Shown one piece after another: positions 35,360 to 45,396 of a DNA stretch of 64,000 bases (position 1 is its first letter; every line of letters begins with the position of its first letter). The notes beneath the pieces are model-generated. The model ran no database searches, had not been told where the DNA came from, and saw only the letters and a list, made by a program, of their open reading frames with translations. The position numbers and the translations under genes are program-made. Where the stretch lies: assembly GCF_000214705.1 (NCBI RefSeq), contig NC_015573.1, forward strand, positions 1,263,001 through 1,327,000, read 5' to 3'. Source of the DNA: Desulfofundulus kuznetsovii DSM 6115. Lineage in GTDB: Bacteria > Bacillota > Desulfotomaculia > Desulfotomaculales > Desulfovirgulaceae.

Positions 35360-36647
35360 ACTGCTGCTCAAAGGCGGCCGGGTGGTTGATCCCCAGGCCG
35401 GGGAAATTTTTGCCGCGGATATTTTAATTGTAGAAGGGAGAATTGCCGCCATCGGCCCGGGCCTGGAAGCGGGGGAATGTGCCGTTATGGATGTTGCCGG
35501 CAAGCTGGTTGCGCCGGGGTTAATCGACATGCATGTCCATTTCCGGGAACCGGGCTTTGAGGCCAAGGAGACCATTGCTTCGGGCAGCCGGGCGGCTGCC
35601 CGGGGGGGGTTTACCGCCGTGGCCTGTATGCCTAACACCGATCCGGTAGCTGACAACCGGGCAGTTATTACCTACATCAAGAATAGGGCAGAAGAAGCAG
35701 GCCTGGTAAAAGTGTACCCCATTGCAGCCCTCACCCGCGGCAGCCGGGGTGAAGAGCTGACGGAAATGGCCGATTTGAAAGAGGCCGGCGCGGTGGCCCT
35801 CTCCGATGACGGCCACCCGGTGGCCAGTGCGGCGGTAATGCGCCGCGCGATGCAGTATGCCCGGATGGTGGGGCTGCCCGTTATTTCCCACTGCGAGGAA
35901 CCAACCCTGTCTGCCGGCGGTGTGATGCATGAAGGTTACATGTCTACCGTTTTGGGACTGCCGGGCATACCGGCTGCGGCCGAGGAAATTATGGTCGCCC
36001 GGGATATCATTCTATCCGAGTACACCGGTTGCCCCCTGCACATCGCCCATGTCAGCACCTCCGGTTCAGTACGCCTGATCCGGGAGGCCAAGGCCCGGGG
36101 AGTGCCGGTGACGGCCGAGGTTACTCCCCATCATTTCACTCTTACCGACCGGGCGGTGGCTGATTATAATACCAGCACCAAGGTCAACCCTCCCCTGCGT
36201 ACGGAGGAGGATGTGGCGGCGTTGAAAGAAGCCCTGGCTGACGGCACCATTGACGTCATTGCCACCGACCACGCCCCCCATACGCTGGAGGAAAAGGATG
36301 TGGAATACCAGCTGGCCCCCTTTGGCCTGGTGGGCCTGGAAACCGCCCTCGGACTGGTCTGGACGGAACTGGTGATACCGGGGGTCTTAAGCCCGGTGGA
36401 AGCCATCCGCAAGCTGACGGTAAACCCCGCCCGCATCCTGGGCCTCAAGGAAGGGGTGCTCAAAGTGGGGGCGGATGCCGATATAACCATTATCGATCCC
36501 GAGCTCACGGAAGTGGTGGATCCCGCTACCTTTGCCAGCAAGGGGCGGAACACCCCCTTTAGCGGCAGGCGCTTGCAGGGACTCCCCGTAGCCACCATCG
36601 TCAAAGGCCGGGTGGTTTACAACCGCGATCTGGCGGTGATAGCCTGA
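35352..36647 (+). CDS. pyrC: Dihydroorotase
   Basis: PyrC cyclises carbamoyl aspartate to dihydroorotate. The 431-residue metal-dependent amidohydrolase shows [10 protein letters not shown] (metal ligands His61, His63), further ligands in SHCEEP and HIAHVSTSG, and ATDHAPHT near 305. The ATG at 35352 lies within the end of pyrB and has GGAGGGGGGAT before it. The length and motifs fit the type I dihydroorotases of Gram-positive bacteria. Confidence 0.96.
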   Translation: MHKLLLKGGRVVDPQAGEIFAADILIVEGRIAAIGPGLEAGECAVMDVAGKLVAPGLIDMHVHFREPGFEAKETIASGSRAAARGGFTAVACMPNTDPVADNRAVITYIKNRAEEAGLVKVYPIAALTRGSRGEELTEMADLKEAGAVALSDDGHPVASAAVMRRAMQYARMVGLPVISHCEEPTLSAGGVMHEGYMSTVLGLPGIPAAAEEIMVARDIILSEYTGCPLHIAHVSTSGSVRLIREAKARGVPVTAEVTPHHFTLTDRAVADYNTSTKVNPPLRTEEDVAALKEALADGTIDVIATDHAPHTLEEKDVEYQLAPFGLVGLETALGLVWTELVIPGVLSPVEAIRKLTVNPARILGLKEGVLKVGADADITIIDPELTEVVDPATFASKGRNTPFSGRRLQGLPVATIVKGRVVYNRDLAVIA

Positions 36648-36710
36648 AAACGGGGCGCGACCGGTTAGTGGAACAATGTCCATATAATCACCAGAATGCG
36701 AGGTGTTACA

Positions 36711-37790
36711 ATGATGCAGGCCATATTAGCTCTGGAAGACGGAACTGTGTTTGCCGGCCGGGCCTTTGGGGCCAGGGGGGAAAGATGGGGAGAAGTGGTC
36801 TTCAATACCGCCATGACGGGCTACCAGGAAATACTCACCGACCCTTCTTACTGCGGCCAGATTGTGGTGATGACCTACCCGTTGATTGGCAACTACGGCA
36901 TCAACCGGGAGGATTTTGAAGCGAAAAAGTCCTATGTACGGGGCTTTGTGGTGCGGGAGGAGTGCGACCGTCCCAGCAACTGGCGGGCCAGCTACCGCCT
37001 GTCCGACTTCCTGGCCCGGGAAGGGGTGGTGGGCATTTCCGGCATCGACACCCGCGCTTTAACCCGCCACCTGCGCAACCAGGGGACCATGCGGGGAGTC
37101 CTGAGTACCGAATGCCACGATCCCGCCCTCCTGGTGGAAAAGGCCAAACAGTGCCCCCACCTGACCGGACAGGAACTGGTGCCCGAGGTGGCCACAAAGG
37201 AGATCTACACCCTGGAGGGCAAGGGTTACCGTGTGGTTTTGATGGACTTGGGTTCCAAACTAAACATTATCCGGCATTTACAGGAGCGGGAATGCGAAAT
37301 AGTGGTGGTGCCTCCCACCACTACGGCCCGGGAAATTATGGCCCTGAATCCCGACGGCATCCTGCTGTCCAACGGCCCCGGCGATCCGGTGGATGTTCCC
37401 TACGCCATCAAGACCACCCGGGAACTCATTGGCCAGCGCCCTATGTTTGGCATTTGCCTGGGCCACCAGGTAATCGCCCTGGCCCTGGGGGCCCGGACCT
37501 ATAAGATGAAATTCGGCCACCGGGGGGCCAACCACCCGGTCAAGGACCTGGCTACAGGCAAGGTTTACATCACCTCCCAGAACCACGGGTTTGCGGTTGA
37601 TGCCGGTTCCCTGGCCGGTTTGCCCGTAGAAGTCTGCCACCGGAACCTGAACGACGGTACGGTGGAAGGCATCCGGCACAAGGACCTGCCGCTTTTCTCG
37701 GTGCAGTACCACCCCGAGGCCTCCCCGGGCCCGCGGGAATCAGCTTATCTGTTCGACCAGTTTATTGACTTAATGCAGCGGAGGAAGTGA
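36711..37790 (+). CDS. carA: Carbamoyl-phosphate synthase small subunit
   Basis: CarA hydrolyses glutamine and channels ammonia to CarB. The 359-residue chain has the N-terminal CPSase domain ([35 protein letters not shown]) and a C-terminal class I glutamine amidotransferase domain with nucleophile Cys in FGICLGHQ and the HPEASPGP histidine/glutamate pair. The ATG at 36711 follows GCGAGGTG. It lies four bases before carB, so the two are translated together. Confidence 0.96.
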   Translation: MMQAILALEDGTVFAGRAFGARGERWGEVVFNTAMTGYQEILTDPSYCGQIVVMTYPLIGNYGINREDFEAKKSYVRGFVVREECDRPSNWRASYRLSDFLAREGVVGISGIDTRALTRHLRNQGTMRGVLSTECHDPALLVEKAKQCPHLTGQELVPEVATKEIYTLEGKGYRVVLMDLGSKLNIIRHLQERECEIVVVPPTTTAREIMALNPDGILLSNGPGDPVDVPYAIKTTRELIGQRPMFGICLGHQVIALALGARTYKMKFGHRGANHPVKDLATGKVYITSQNHGFAVDAGSLAGLPVEVCHRNLNDGTVEGIRHKDLPLFSVQYHPEASPGPRESAYLFDQFIDLMQRRK

Positions 37791-37794
37791 GAAC

Positions 37795-40700
37795 ATGCCG
37801 TTGAAAAAGGGACTGCGCAAGGTAATGGTCATCGGTTCCGGGCCTATTGTCATCGGCCAGGCGGCGGAATTTGACTACGCCGGGACCCAGGCCTGCCGCG
37901 CTCTGCGGGAAGAGGGTCTGGAAGTGGTGCTGGTAAACAGCAACCCGGCTACCATCATGACTGATGCCAACATGGCCGACCGGGTATATATTGAGCCCCT
38001 GACGCCTGAGTTTGTTGCCCGGGTCATCCGCAAGGAAAAACCGGACGGCCTTTTGCCCAGCCTGGGCGGCCAGGTGGGTCTCAACATGGCCCTGCAGCTG
38101 GCCAACGCGGGGGTACTGGAGGCCGAGGAGGTGCAGCTCCTGGGCACGCCCCTGGAAGCCATTCGCCGGGCCGAGGACCGGGAAGAATTCAAAGCCACCA
38201 TGGAACGCATCGGCGAGCCTATTCCCGAAAGCATCATTGTCAGCAGCGTTGATGAAGCGGTGGCCTTCGCCAGGGAAATCGGCTTTCCCTTGGTGATACG
38301 CCCGGCCTACACCCTGGGGGGTACCGGCGGGGGCATGGTCTATAACATGGACGAGCTCAAGGCCACGGTCACCAAAGGTTTAAAAGCCAGCATCATTCAC
38401 CAGGTGCTGGTGGAAAGAAGCCTGGTGGGCTGGAAGGAAATCGAGTTTGAGGTGATGCGGGATAGCGCCGACAACTGCATCATCATCTGCAGCATGGAAA
38501 ATATCGACCCCATGGGCATTCATACCGGGGACAGTATTGTGGTTGCCCCCGTGCAGACCTTGAGTGACAAAGAATTTCAAATGCTGCGCACCGCCTCCCT
38601 GAATATCATCCGGGCATTGGGGGTGGAGGGGGGCTGCAATGTACAGTTTGCCCTGGATCCCAACAGCTACAAATATTGTGTAATTGAGGTCAACCCCCGG
38701 GTTTCCCGTTCTTCGGCCCTGGCTTCCAAGGCCACCGGCTACCCCATCGCCAAGGTTTCCAGCAAGGTTGCCGTGGGTTTGACCCTGGATGAGATTAAAA
38801 ACGCGGTTACCGGTAAAACCTATGCTTGCTTCGAACCTTCCATAGATTACGTGGTGTTGAAATTCCCCCGCTGGCCCTTTGACAAATTTGCCCTGGCCGA
38901 CCGCACCCTGGGCACCCAGATGAAGGCCACCGGGGAAGTTATGGCCATCGACCGCACCCTGGAAGGCGCCCTGTTAAAGGCGGTACGCTCCCTGGAAGTC
39001 GGCCTGGCGGGTCTTCTGGTTCCGGAGATGGAACAGTTGAGCGATGAAGAGATTGAAACCAAGTTGTCCCGGGCCGAAGATATGCGCCTGTTTGTGGTGG
39101 CCGAAGCTTTGCGCCGGGGGATGCTTGTGGACAGGGTCAGGGCCTTAACGGGCATTGACCGCTTTTTCCTGGAGAAGATCCAAAACATTGTGCAGCTGGA
39201 GCGGAAGATCCGCCGCCAGGGACCGGCGGCGTTAACGCCGGATCTTTTGCGCCGCGCCAAGGAAATGGGCTTTGCCGACGCCTATCTGGCCCAGGTTACC
39301 GGCCAGGACGAGGCCAAAATAAGGGCCTTACGGGAGGATTGCGGCATCAGGCCGGTTTATAAGATGGTGGATACCTGTGCGGCAGAATTTGAAGCCGTTA
39401 CCCCTTATTACTATTCATGCTACGATGAAGAGGATGAAGCCGAAAACACCAGCGTGCGCAAGGTGGTGGTTCTGGGATCGGGTCCCATCCGCATCGGTCA
39501 GGGGATCGAGTTTGACTACTGTTCGGTTCACTCGGTATGGGCGCTGCGGGAAGAAGGCGTTAAGGCGATCATCATTAACAACAACCCGGAGACGGTCAGC
39601 ACCGACTTTGATACCGCCGACCGGCTTTACTTTGAGCCCCTCGTTTTGGAAGATGTATTGAACATCCTGAAAAAGGAACGCCCCGAGGGGGTAATTGTTC
39701 AGTTTGGCGGCCAGACGGCCATCAACCTGGCCGTTCCCCTGGCCAGAGCCGGTGTCCCCATTTTAGGTACGGCGGTGGAAGATATTGACCGGGCGGAAGA
39801 CCGGGAGCGTTTCGATCAACTGCTCGTGGAACTGGGTATTCCAAAACCGCCGGGGAGGGCGGCTTTTTCCGTGGGCGAAGCAGTGAACATAGCCCGGGAA
39901 ATTGGGTTTCCCGTGCTGGTCAGGCCCTCCTATGTACTGGGTGGTCGGGCCATGGAGATTGTCTATAATCATGAAGAACTGCTCAACTACATGGCCAATG
40001 CGGTCAGGGTCACCCCCGAGCACCCGGTGCTGGTAGATAAGTACTTGCAGGGCGAGGAGCTGGAAGTAGATGCCATAGCCGATGGGGAGACGGTGTTGAT
40101 TCCGGGAATCATGAAGCATATCGAGCGGGCCGGCGTTCACTCCGGGGACAGTATAGCCGTCTACCCGGCTAACAGGATCACCCCGGAGGTAAAGGCCCAG
40201 CTGGTGGACTACACCACCCGGTTGGCCCGGGCTTTAAATGTGCGGGGAATGATCAACATCCAGTACGTGCTTTACAACGGGCAGGTCTACGTGCTGGAAG
40301 TAAACCCGCGGGCCAGCCGCACGGTGCCCTACATGAGCAAAATCACCGGCATTCCCATGGTCAGCCTGGCCACGAAGGTTATTCTGGGCCGCAAATTACG
40401 GGACCTAGGTTACGAGGGCGGCCTTTACCCGGAGGGCCGTTATTTCGGGGTCAAGGCTCCCGTCTTCAGCTTTGCCAAACTGCTCCAGGTGGATATCTCC
40501 CTGGGGCCGGAAATGAAATCCACCGGCGAGGTCATGGGAGTGGACAGCAGCTACCCGGCAGCGTTATACAAGGCCCTGGTGGCGGCCGGCTACAGCATCC
40601 CCCGGAACGGCACCATCCTGGCCACCATTGCGGACAAGGATAAAAAAGAGGCCCTGCCCCTTTTAAAGGGGTTGGTCCGTCTGGGATACAATATTTGCGC

Positions 40701-41016
40701 CACTGCCGGGACAGCGGCCTTTTTGCAGGAAAATGGCCTGGAGGTGGAACGGGTGAACAAGGTGCGGGAAGGTTCCCCCCATATCGTGGATCTCATCCGG
40801 GCGGGGAAGATCCACCTGGTCATCAACACCCTCACCCGGGGCAGGGCTCCGGAGCGGGACGGTTTCCGCATCCGCCGGGCGGCGGTGGAACACGGTGTCC
40901 CCTGCCTGACCTCCCTGGATACCGCCCGGGCCATCCTGGAAGTCCTTATTTCCATCCAGGATGGCGCGGATATGGACCTTACTCCCATCCAGGAGCTGGC
41001 CAGTGGAGAAAACTAG
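37795..41016 (+). CDS. carB: Carbamoyl-phosphate synthase large subunit
   Basis: The 1073-residue subunit makes carbamoyl phosphate from bicarbonate, ammonia and two ATP. Two homologous ATP-grasp halves are visible, each starting with a GSGPIxIGQ(A/G)xEFDY motif (near 13 and near 562). A C-terminal MGS-like allosteric domain (about 930-1060) includes [17 protein letters not shown] and [14 protein letters not shown]. The length is standard. A terminator follows, so this is the end of the first pyr transcript. Confidence 0.97.
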   Translation: MPLKKGLRKVMVIGSGPIVIGQAAEFDYAGTQACRALREEGLEVVLVNSNPATIMTDANMADRVYIEPLTPEFVARVIRKEKPDGLLPSLGGQVGLNMALQLANAGVLEAEEVQLLGTPLEAIRRAEDREEFKATMERIGEPIPESIIVSSVDEAVAFAREIGFPLVIRPAYTLGGTGGGMVYNMDELKATVTKGLKASIIHQVLVERSLVGWKEIEFEVMRDSADNCIIICSMENIDPMGIHTGDSIVVAPVQTLSDKEFQMLRTASLNIIRALGVEGGCNVQFALDPNSYKYCVIEVNPRVSRSSALASKATGYPIAKVSSKVAVGLTLDEIKNAVTGKTYACFEPSIDYVVLKFPRWPFDKFALADRTLGTQMKATGEVMAIDRTLEGALLKAVRSLEVGLAGLLVPEMEQLSDEEIETKLSRAEDMRLFVVAEALRRGMLVDRVRALTGIDRFFLEKIQNIVQLERKIRRQGPAALTPDLLRRAKEMGFADAYLAQVTGQDEAKIRALREDCGIRPVYKMVDTCAAEFEAVTPYYYSCYDEEDEAENTSVRKVVVLGSGPIRIGQGIEFDYCSVHSVWALREEGVKAIIINNNPETVSTDFDTADRLYFEPLVLEDVLNILKKERPEGVIVQFGGQTAINLAVPLARAGVPILGTAVEDIDRAEDRERFDQLLVELGIPKPPGRAAFSVGEAVNIAREIGFPVLVRPSYVLGGRAMEIVYNHEELLNYMANAVRVTPEHPVLVDKYLQGEELEVDAIADGETVLIPGIMKHIERAGVHSGDSIAVYPANRITPEVKAQLVDYTTRLARALNVRGMINIQYVLYNGQVYVLEVNPRASRTVPYMSKITGIPMVSLATKVILGRKLRDLGYEGGLYPEGRYFGVKAPVFSFAKLLQVDISLGPEMKSTGEVMGVDSSYPAALYKALVAAGYSIPRNGTILATIADKDKKEALPLLKGLVRLGYNICATAGTAAFLQENGLEVERVNKVREGSPHIVDLIRAGKIHLVINTLTRGRAPERDGFRIRRAAVEHGVPCLTSLDTARAILEVLISIQDGADMDLTPIQELASGEN

Positions 41017-41017
41017 C

Positions 41018-41043
41018 CCCGGGCGTATCAACCCCGGGTTTTT
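41018..41043 (+). terminator. Intrinsic terminator of the pyrR-carB operon
   Basis: CCCGGG (41018-41023) pairs with CCCGGG (41033-41038) and is followed by five T, two bases after the carB stop. Confidence 0.7.
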
Positions 41044-41074
41044 CCCCGCTACTTTTTTAAAGGGGTTTAAGGTT

Positions 41075-42046
41075 CTAAATTGATTCAAGGGCGACAAAGG
41101 TTGGCTTGAGCAGTGCCGGGTAAAGGGGGGAAAGGGCCAGGCACCACTGACGGGCGGAGGTAAGCAAGGAATACTTTTCGATTTTGCGAATCAAAATTTC
41201 CGGAGTGACGTCCGGGCTACCCGCATTGATCCGCCGGATGAAACCGTCGGTGATGTGGGGGTCGTTTAAGCCTTTGCGTATATAGTAAAGGTACTTGTAG
41301 CCCAGGGAGCGGGCAATTCTGGCTGCGGTGGGGCTATCGGCCCCGTAAGGCCAGCAAAAATGATCCATAGGCCGGCCCAGCTCCATTTCCATGACTTCTT
41401 TTGCCTTGAGCAGATCCGCCCTCACCCGGGCCTCATATTCTTCCTGTGTTTCCCGCCGGTTCAGCTTGCCCAGCCAGATCGGGCCTGCCAGGGCGGGCCT
41501 TATGTACCGGGCGGCGGGTACGCCCGGGGCGAACCTGGCCTGGTAGTGGCTGTCGTAAGAGTGAGGATAAAAACTCATGCCACTGGCCTGCATTTCCCGC
41601 ATTTGTTCCCAGGTCAGCTTGGGTATTCTCTCCTTTGGGTCACCTACCGACTTTACAATGACAAAGCAGGTGGCCGGCATATTTCTTTTTTTTAGTTCCG
41701 GGTAGGCGTAGGTATAGAAAGATTCATATCCGTCGTCAAAGGTAATTACCACTGCTTTGGGAGGTATGGTATCCTTTCCGGACAAAAACCGGGCCAGCTT
41801 TTCCGCGGAAATAACATTGTAGCCTTCCTTTTTCAAGGTGTCCAGGTGTGCCTGAAACAGCCGGGGAGTAATTACCGCCGGGCCCCGGCTGGTATCGCTG
41901 ATATGGTGGTACATAAGCACCGCCACCCGGTTTCCATAACCTGCATGGAAATTAGCAGATGAGGCAGAATGGGCCGGCGGGGAAAAGGAGATAGACCATG
42001 GTAAAAAGAATAGAAGCAACAACCTGGCCATCCCCAAAAGGTTCAT
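41075..42046 (-). CDS. Exported polysaccharide deacetylase
   Basis: The 323-residue protein has an N-terminal hydrophobic signal (about 6-26, ending SFSPPAHSA) and a carbohydrate esterase 4 domain with VAVLMYHHIS, the metal/acid motif TFDDGYESFYTYAYPELK (Asp pair) and FYPHSYDSHYQ with metal-binding histidines. WPYGAD near 236 is also typical. Such enzymes deacetylate peptidoglycan, chitin-like polymers or surface polysaccharide. It lies on the opposite strand between carB and pyrK and splits the pyrimidine cluster. The ATG follows CAGGAGAG. Confidence 0.88.
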   Translation of the reverse strand: MNLLGMARLLLLFFLPWSISFSPPAHSASSANFHAGYGNRVAVLMYHHISDTSRGPAVITPRLFQAHLDTLKKEGYNVISAEKLARFLSGKDTIPPKAVVITFDDGYESFYTYAYPELKKRNMPATCFVIVKSVGDPKERIPKLTWEQMREMQASGMSFYPHSYDSHYQARFAPGVPAARYIRPALAGPIWLGKLNRRETQEEYEARVRADLLKAKEVMEMELGRPMDHFCWPYGADSPTAARIARSLGYKYLYYIRKGLNDPHITDGFIRRINAGSPDVTPEILIRKIEKYSLLTSARQWCLALSPLYPALLKPTFVALESI

Positions 42047-42081
42047 GAGGTCGTCTCTCCTGTTCTGCTTTTTTCTCCGCT

Positions 42082-42169
42082 ACAGTTCAATAACCCAAAG
42101 ACCTGTCAGCTTAAGGCAAAACCAGAGGGAAATATTCGCTGCCAGGCATCGAATTCCCTGTTGAACTGT
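42082..42169. other. Inverted repeat flanking 70 bases upstream of pyrK
   Basis: ACAGTTCAA (42082-42090) and TTGAACTGT (42161-42169) are perfect inverted repeats in the gap between the deacetylase and pyrK. They could close a leader stem or be the ends of a small insertion. No flanking duplication was found and no classical promoter for pyrK is obvious. Confidence 0.35.
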
Positions 42170-42218
42170 GGCCCCCGTAAAAAATTTCATTAATTTAAAC
42201 TACAGGAGGCAGCCTTGT

Positions 42219-43013
42219 ATGGTAGCTGATATGCCCGCCAATATCGTACAGCAGGAGCAAGTGGGGCCGGGGCAATACCGGTTGACCCTTTATGCCCCCG
42301 TGATCGCTTCTTGTGCCGTTCCGGGCCAGTTTGTTTACATACGCTGTACCGGTAGCCTGGATCCCATGTTGCGCCGCCCGTTAAGCATCCACGGGGTAAA
42401 CCGGAGGAAGGGAGAGGTGCTTTTTCTTTATCAGGTGGTGGGAAGGGGCACTGCTTTGCTGGCCGCGAAGAGAAATGGAGAGCAACTTGCGGTAATGGGA
42501 CCCCTGGGCCGCGGTTTCACCCTGCCGGAGCCGGGGCAGCGGGTGGTTCTGGTAGGAGGCGGCATCGGTGTGGCTCCCCTTGTTTTTTTAGGGCACGAAT
42601 TGGTACAAAGAAAAAACCAGGTTTGTTTACTGGTGGGCGCCCGCAGTGCCCACCAGTTGCCGGTGGGAAAGGAGGGATATACCGCCCCCTTTGAGCTGGC
42701 TGTGGCCACTGATGACGGTTCTTGCGGCCATCATGGTCCGGTGACGGACTTGCTGGAAAAAATACTGGCCGGCGAAGGGGCGGACATGGTTTACGCCTGC
42801 GGTCCCCGGCATATGCTGCGCCAAACGGCTTCGCTTTTAGCCAGGTTTGGTGTACCCGGGGAATTTTCCCTGGAGGAGCGCATGGGCTGCGGGGTGGGAG
42901 CCTGCCTTTCCTGCGTTTGTAAAACCGCCGGCAAAGGCGGCGAACCCTTTCGGTACCGGCGGGTATGCGTGGAGGGGCCGGTTTTCCCGGCGGATCAGCT
43001 GGTCTGGGACTAG
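42219..43013 (+). CDS. pyrK: Dihydroorotate dehydrogenase electron-transfer subunit
   Basis: PyrK passes electrons from PyrD to NAD+ through FAD and a [2Fe-2S] cluster. The 264-residue protein has an FAD-binding barrel with LRRPLSIHG, the NAD-binding motif [12 protein letters not shown], and a C-terminal cluster motif [15 protein letters not shown] with a fourth cysteine at RRVCVEGP. The ATG at 42219 follows ACAGGAGGC. It precedes pyrD by 16 bases, as is usual for class 1B enzymes. Confidence 0.95.
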   Translation: MVADMPANIVQQEQVGPGQYRLTLYAPVIASCAVPGQFVYIRCTGSLDPMLRRPLSIHGVNRRKGEVLFLYQVVGRGTALLAAKRNGEQLAVMGPLGRGFTLPEPGQRVVLVGGGIGVAPLVFLGHELVQRKNQVCLLVGARSAHQLPVGKEGYTAPFELAVATDDGSCGHHGPVTDLLEKILAGEGADMVYACGPRHMLRQTASLLARFGVPGEFSLEERMGCGVGACLSCVCKTAGKGGEPFRYRRVCVEGPVFPADQLVWD

Positions 43014-43029
43014 AAAGAGGGGATGTTTT

Positions 43030-43947
43030 ATGGCCAAACCCAACCTTGCCGTAAATGTTGCCGGTATACGGATGAAAAACCCCGTGACCACCGCCTCGGG
43101 TACTTTTGGCTTCGGCTCCGAGTATGCCCCATTTGTTGATTTAAACCGCCTGGGGGCCATTGTGGTCAAAGGCATCACCCTTTTGCCCCGCCAGGGAAAC
43201 CCTCCACCGCGCATTGTGGAAACACCGGCGGGTATCTTGAACGCCATTGGTTTACAGAATCCCGGTGTGGATCACTTCATCGAAGTAGCCCTGCCTTATC
43301 TAAGGCAGTTTGACCTGCCGGTAATTGTGAACATTGCCGGGGATACGGTTGAGGATTACGCCGCCCTGGCGGCCAGGTTAGACGGGGTGCCGGGCGTGGC
43401 GGGACTGGAGGTAAATATTTCTTGCCCAAATGTCAAAAAGGGGGGTCTGGCCTTTGGTGCCGATCCCGATTCGGCTGCCGCCGTGGTGCGGGCAGTAAAG
43501 GGGGCTACCCGACTTCCGGTGGTGGTCAAGCTTTCTCCCAATGTGACCAGTATTGTCCGGTTGGCGGAAGCGGTGGTGGAGGCGGGGGCCGATGCCCTGT
43601 CCATGATCAACACCCTCCTGGGAATGGCCATAGACATTCGCCGTCGCTGCCCGGCCCTGGCCAACGTCATGGGCGGCCTATCCGGCCCGGCCATCAGGCC
43701 GGTGGCGGTAAGGGCGGTGTGGCAGGTTTACCAGGCCTTAAAGGTTCCCATTGTGGGCATGGGGGGCATCGTTACGGCCGAGGATGCCCTGGAATTCATC
43801 ATGGCCGGGGCCACCGCCGTAGCCGTGGGGACGGCCAACTTCATTAACCCCCGGGCCACCATGGACATTATTGATGGGATTGAAAGGTTTCTAGTGGAAG
43901 AAGGGGTACCGGATATTCAAGAGTTAATCGGGGCGGCCCACATGTAG
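43030..43947 (+). CDS. pyrD: Dihydroorotate dehydrogenase B, catalytic subunit (class 1B)
   Basis: The 305-residue FMN enzyme oxidises dihydroorotate to orotate. It shows [40 protein letters not shown], the [11 protein letters not shown] block with the class 1B catalytic cysteine, and the FMN phosphate loop [15 protein letters not shown]. The ATG at 43030 follows AAAGAGGGGAT. Pairing with pyrK marks the NAD-dependent form suited to anaerobic growth. A structured repeat lies immediately downstream and separates it from pyrF. Confidence 0.95.
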   Translation: MAKPNLAVNVAGIRMKNPVTTASGTFGFGSEYAPFVDLNRLGAIVVKGITLLPRQGNPPPRIVETPAGILNAIGLQNPGVDHFIEVALPYLRQFDLPVIVNIAGDTVEDYAALAARLDGVPGVAGLEVNISCPNVKKGGLAFGADPDSAAAVVRAVKGATRLPVVVKLSPNVTSIVRLAEAVVEAGADALSMINTLLGMAIDIRRRCPALANVMGGLSGPAIRPVAVRAVWQVYQALKVPIVGMGGIVTAEDALEFIMAGATAVAVGTANFINPRATMDIIDGIERFLVEEGVPDIQELIGAAHM

Positions 43948-43958
43948 TCTCTAGCAGA

Positions 43959-44173
43959 TACTGTCGCATAACTACCTGGGGCGGCGGTCGTCCCTCGTTG
44001 CTCCGCGCTACGGGCCGGACAAAAGCCAGCACTCACTGGTAAGGTACTCCTTCTGAGTAACGTTATTTACATATGCTCAATGGCTATTCTAACGAAAGAG
44101 TTGTTCTAGTGAGTGCTGGGTCGCTCCTTAATGAACGACCGCCGCTCGTACCGTCTTTGGTTTTGCGACAGTA
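43959..44173. repeat. Structured dispersed repeat, family 1 copy 2
   Basis: The ends TACTGTCGCA (43959-43968) and TGCGACAGTA (44164-44173) are perfect inverted repeats. Inside are nested arms GCGGCGGTCGT / ACGACCGCCGC, then CCAGCACTCACT (44026-44037) / AGTGAGTGCTGG (44108-44119). The 82-base core matches the 19.9-kb copy at all but three positions. No coding frame is conserved. It sits between pyrD and pyrF, so it is probably transcribed in the pyr mRNA. No clear target duplication was seen. Confidence 0.82.
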
Positions 44174-44191
44174 CCTGGTACAGGTTATGTC

Positions 44192-44299
44192 ATAGCTTTC
44201 AGCTATTGTCGCCCGAAACAAGGTCGTAGGGGACGGTCCGGTTCCTGGCGAGCGGTCTGCCAAGCATACCGGGATTGGCGGGGATCAGCGCACCGTCCC
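44192..44299 (+). other. Structured leader before pyrF
   Basis: Beyond the repeat, ATAGCT-ttc-AGCTAT (44192-44206) forms a hairpin, and GGGACGGT (44230-44237) pairs with ACCGTCCC (44292-44299), just before the pyrF ribosome site. The enclosed segment has further short stems. It does not match the PyrR consensus well and has no U-tract terminator. Confidence 0.4.
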
Positions 44300-44316
44300 G
44301 TTTAAGGAGGGTTTTT

Positions 44317-45048
44317 GTGAACATCGATGAGGCCAGGAAAAAATTAATTATTGCTCTGGATGTGGAGTCTATGGAACAGGCCCTTGATCTTGTGGAACAG
44401 CTCAAGCCATGGGCGGGCATGTTCAAGATCGGCATGCAGCTGTTTTACAGCCAGGGGCCGGCGGTGGTGGAGGGATTGTGCCGGCGGGGAGTGAAAGTGT
44501 TTTTAGACTTAAAACTTCACGATATCCCCAATACCGTGGCCCAAGCAGCCCGGGTTCTCACCAGGCTGGGGGTGGACATGTTCAACGTCCATGCCGCCGG
44601 CGGGCGCGCCATGATGCGGGCGGCGTTAGAGTCCTGCAGGGAGGAATCGACAGCCCTGGGCATTCCACGCCCGCTGGTCGTTGCCGTTACCGTGCTTACC
44701 AGCATCGATCAGCCTGCTTTTAACCGGGAACTGGGTCTCTCCGGGCCTATTTTGGACCGGGTGGTGGCCTGGGCCTTCCTGGCCAAAGAGTGCGGTCTGG
44801 ACGGCGTGGTGGCTTCGGCCCAGGAAGCGGCGGCCATCCGGCAGTCCTGCGGACCGGACTTTTTAATCATTACCCCCGGTATCCGCCCGGCCGGGGCCGC
44901 CTGCGGCGACCAGAAACGAGTTGTGACCCCTGCCGGTGCTCTGGCAGCCGGGGCCAGCCACCTGGTGGTGGGCCGTCCAGTTATTGCCGCCCCGGACCCG
45001 GTAGAAGCCGTCAGGGCGGTACTGGATGAAATGGGGGCTAGTGTATAA
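44317..45048 (+). CDS. pyrF: Orotidine-5'-phosphate decarboxylase
   Basis: PyrF converts OMP to UMP, the last step of the pathway. The 243-residue TIM barrel has LIIALDVESMEQAL, the catalytic DLKLHDIPNTV block (Asp-Lys-His-Asp) near 59-69, NVHAAGG, and VVGRPVIAAPDPVEA at the phosphate site. GTG at 44317 follows AAGGAGGG. Its distance from pyrD, 369 bases, is filled by the repeat and leader structures. Confidence 0.95.
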   Translation: MNIDEARKKLIIALDVESMEQALDLVEQLKPWAGMFKIGMQLFYSQGPAVVEGLCRRGVKVFLDLKLHDIPNTVAQAARVLTRLGVDMFNVHAAGGRAMMRAALESCREESTALGIPRPLVVAVTVLTSIDQPAFNRELGLSGPILDRVVAWAFLAKECGLDGVVASAQEAAAIRQSCGPDFLIITPGIRPAGAACGDQKRVVTPAGALAAGASHLVVGRPVIAAPDPVEAVRAVLDEMGASV

Positions 45049-45052
45049 AAGA

Positions 45053-45080
45053 GGGTGCGCTTCTATTTAAAAGCGCACCC
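45053..45080. terminator. Hairpin between pyrF and the convergent small SASP gene
   Basis: GGGTGCGCTT (45053-45062) pairs perfectly with AAGCGCACCC (45071-45080). There is only a modest T-rich stretch on the minus-strand side, so it is a likely but not classical terminator for both convergent genes. Confidence 0.6.
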
Positions 45081-45087
45081 CCCGCCG

Positions 45088-45267
45088 CTATTGTCCCTGC
45101 ATCATTGCCCGCTCAGCCCTTTCGATGGCCAGTCGGACCAGGTTACCGCAGTTCCGCGAGGAAACGCTGCCCCAGCCCTCCCTGCGCACCAGATCGGCTA
45201 CTCCCAGCTCTTCGGCTAACTCGTATTTCAGCCTGTCGGACATCAATCCTCCACGCCGTCTACCCAT
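45088..45267 (-). CDS. Short alpha/beta-type small acid-soluble spore protein
   Basis: The 59-residue protein begins MGRRRGGLMSDRLKYELAEE and contains LKYELAEELGVADLV (GPR-site-like, about 13-27) and the SSRNCGNLVRLAIERAE block that corresponds to the second SASP motif. This is the short SASP type common in Peptococcaceae. The ATG at 45267 follows AAAAAGGAGGC; the longer frame to 45372 has no such site and overlaps the pyrE promoter. It is embedded, opposite in direction, between pyrF and pyrE. Confidence 0.88.
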   Translation of the reverse strand: MGRRRGGLMSDRLKYELAEELGVADLVRREGWGSVSSRNCGNLVRLAIERAERAMMQGQ

Positions 45268-45354
45268 TAGCCTGCCTCCTTTTTGGCGGGCAGGACAATG
45301 CGGCATTTTTATTGTGTGATTTATGCCCGTAGGGCATTCCTTAAGCAAACGAAC

Positions 45355-45363
45355 TGGTATAAT
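45355..45363 (+). promoter_or_regulatory. Extended -10 promoter of pyrE
   Basis: TGG-TATAAT is a perfect extended -10 element, 33 bases before the pyrE TTG start. The -35 is poor, as is usual for TGn promoters. It would give pyrE its own transcript, needed because the SASP gene interrupts the cluster. Confidence 0.6.
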
Positions 45364-45396
45364 ATTCTTCAAATTGACATTTGAGGTGAATTAGCT

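Noticed and set aside
45268-45372. Longer version (94 residues) of the small SASP
   Set aside because: AAAAAGGAGGC lies just before the ATG at 45267; the extension overlaps the pyrE promoter and is not SASP-like.
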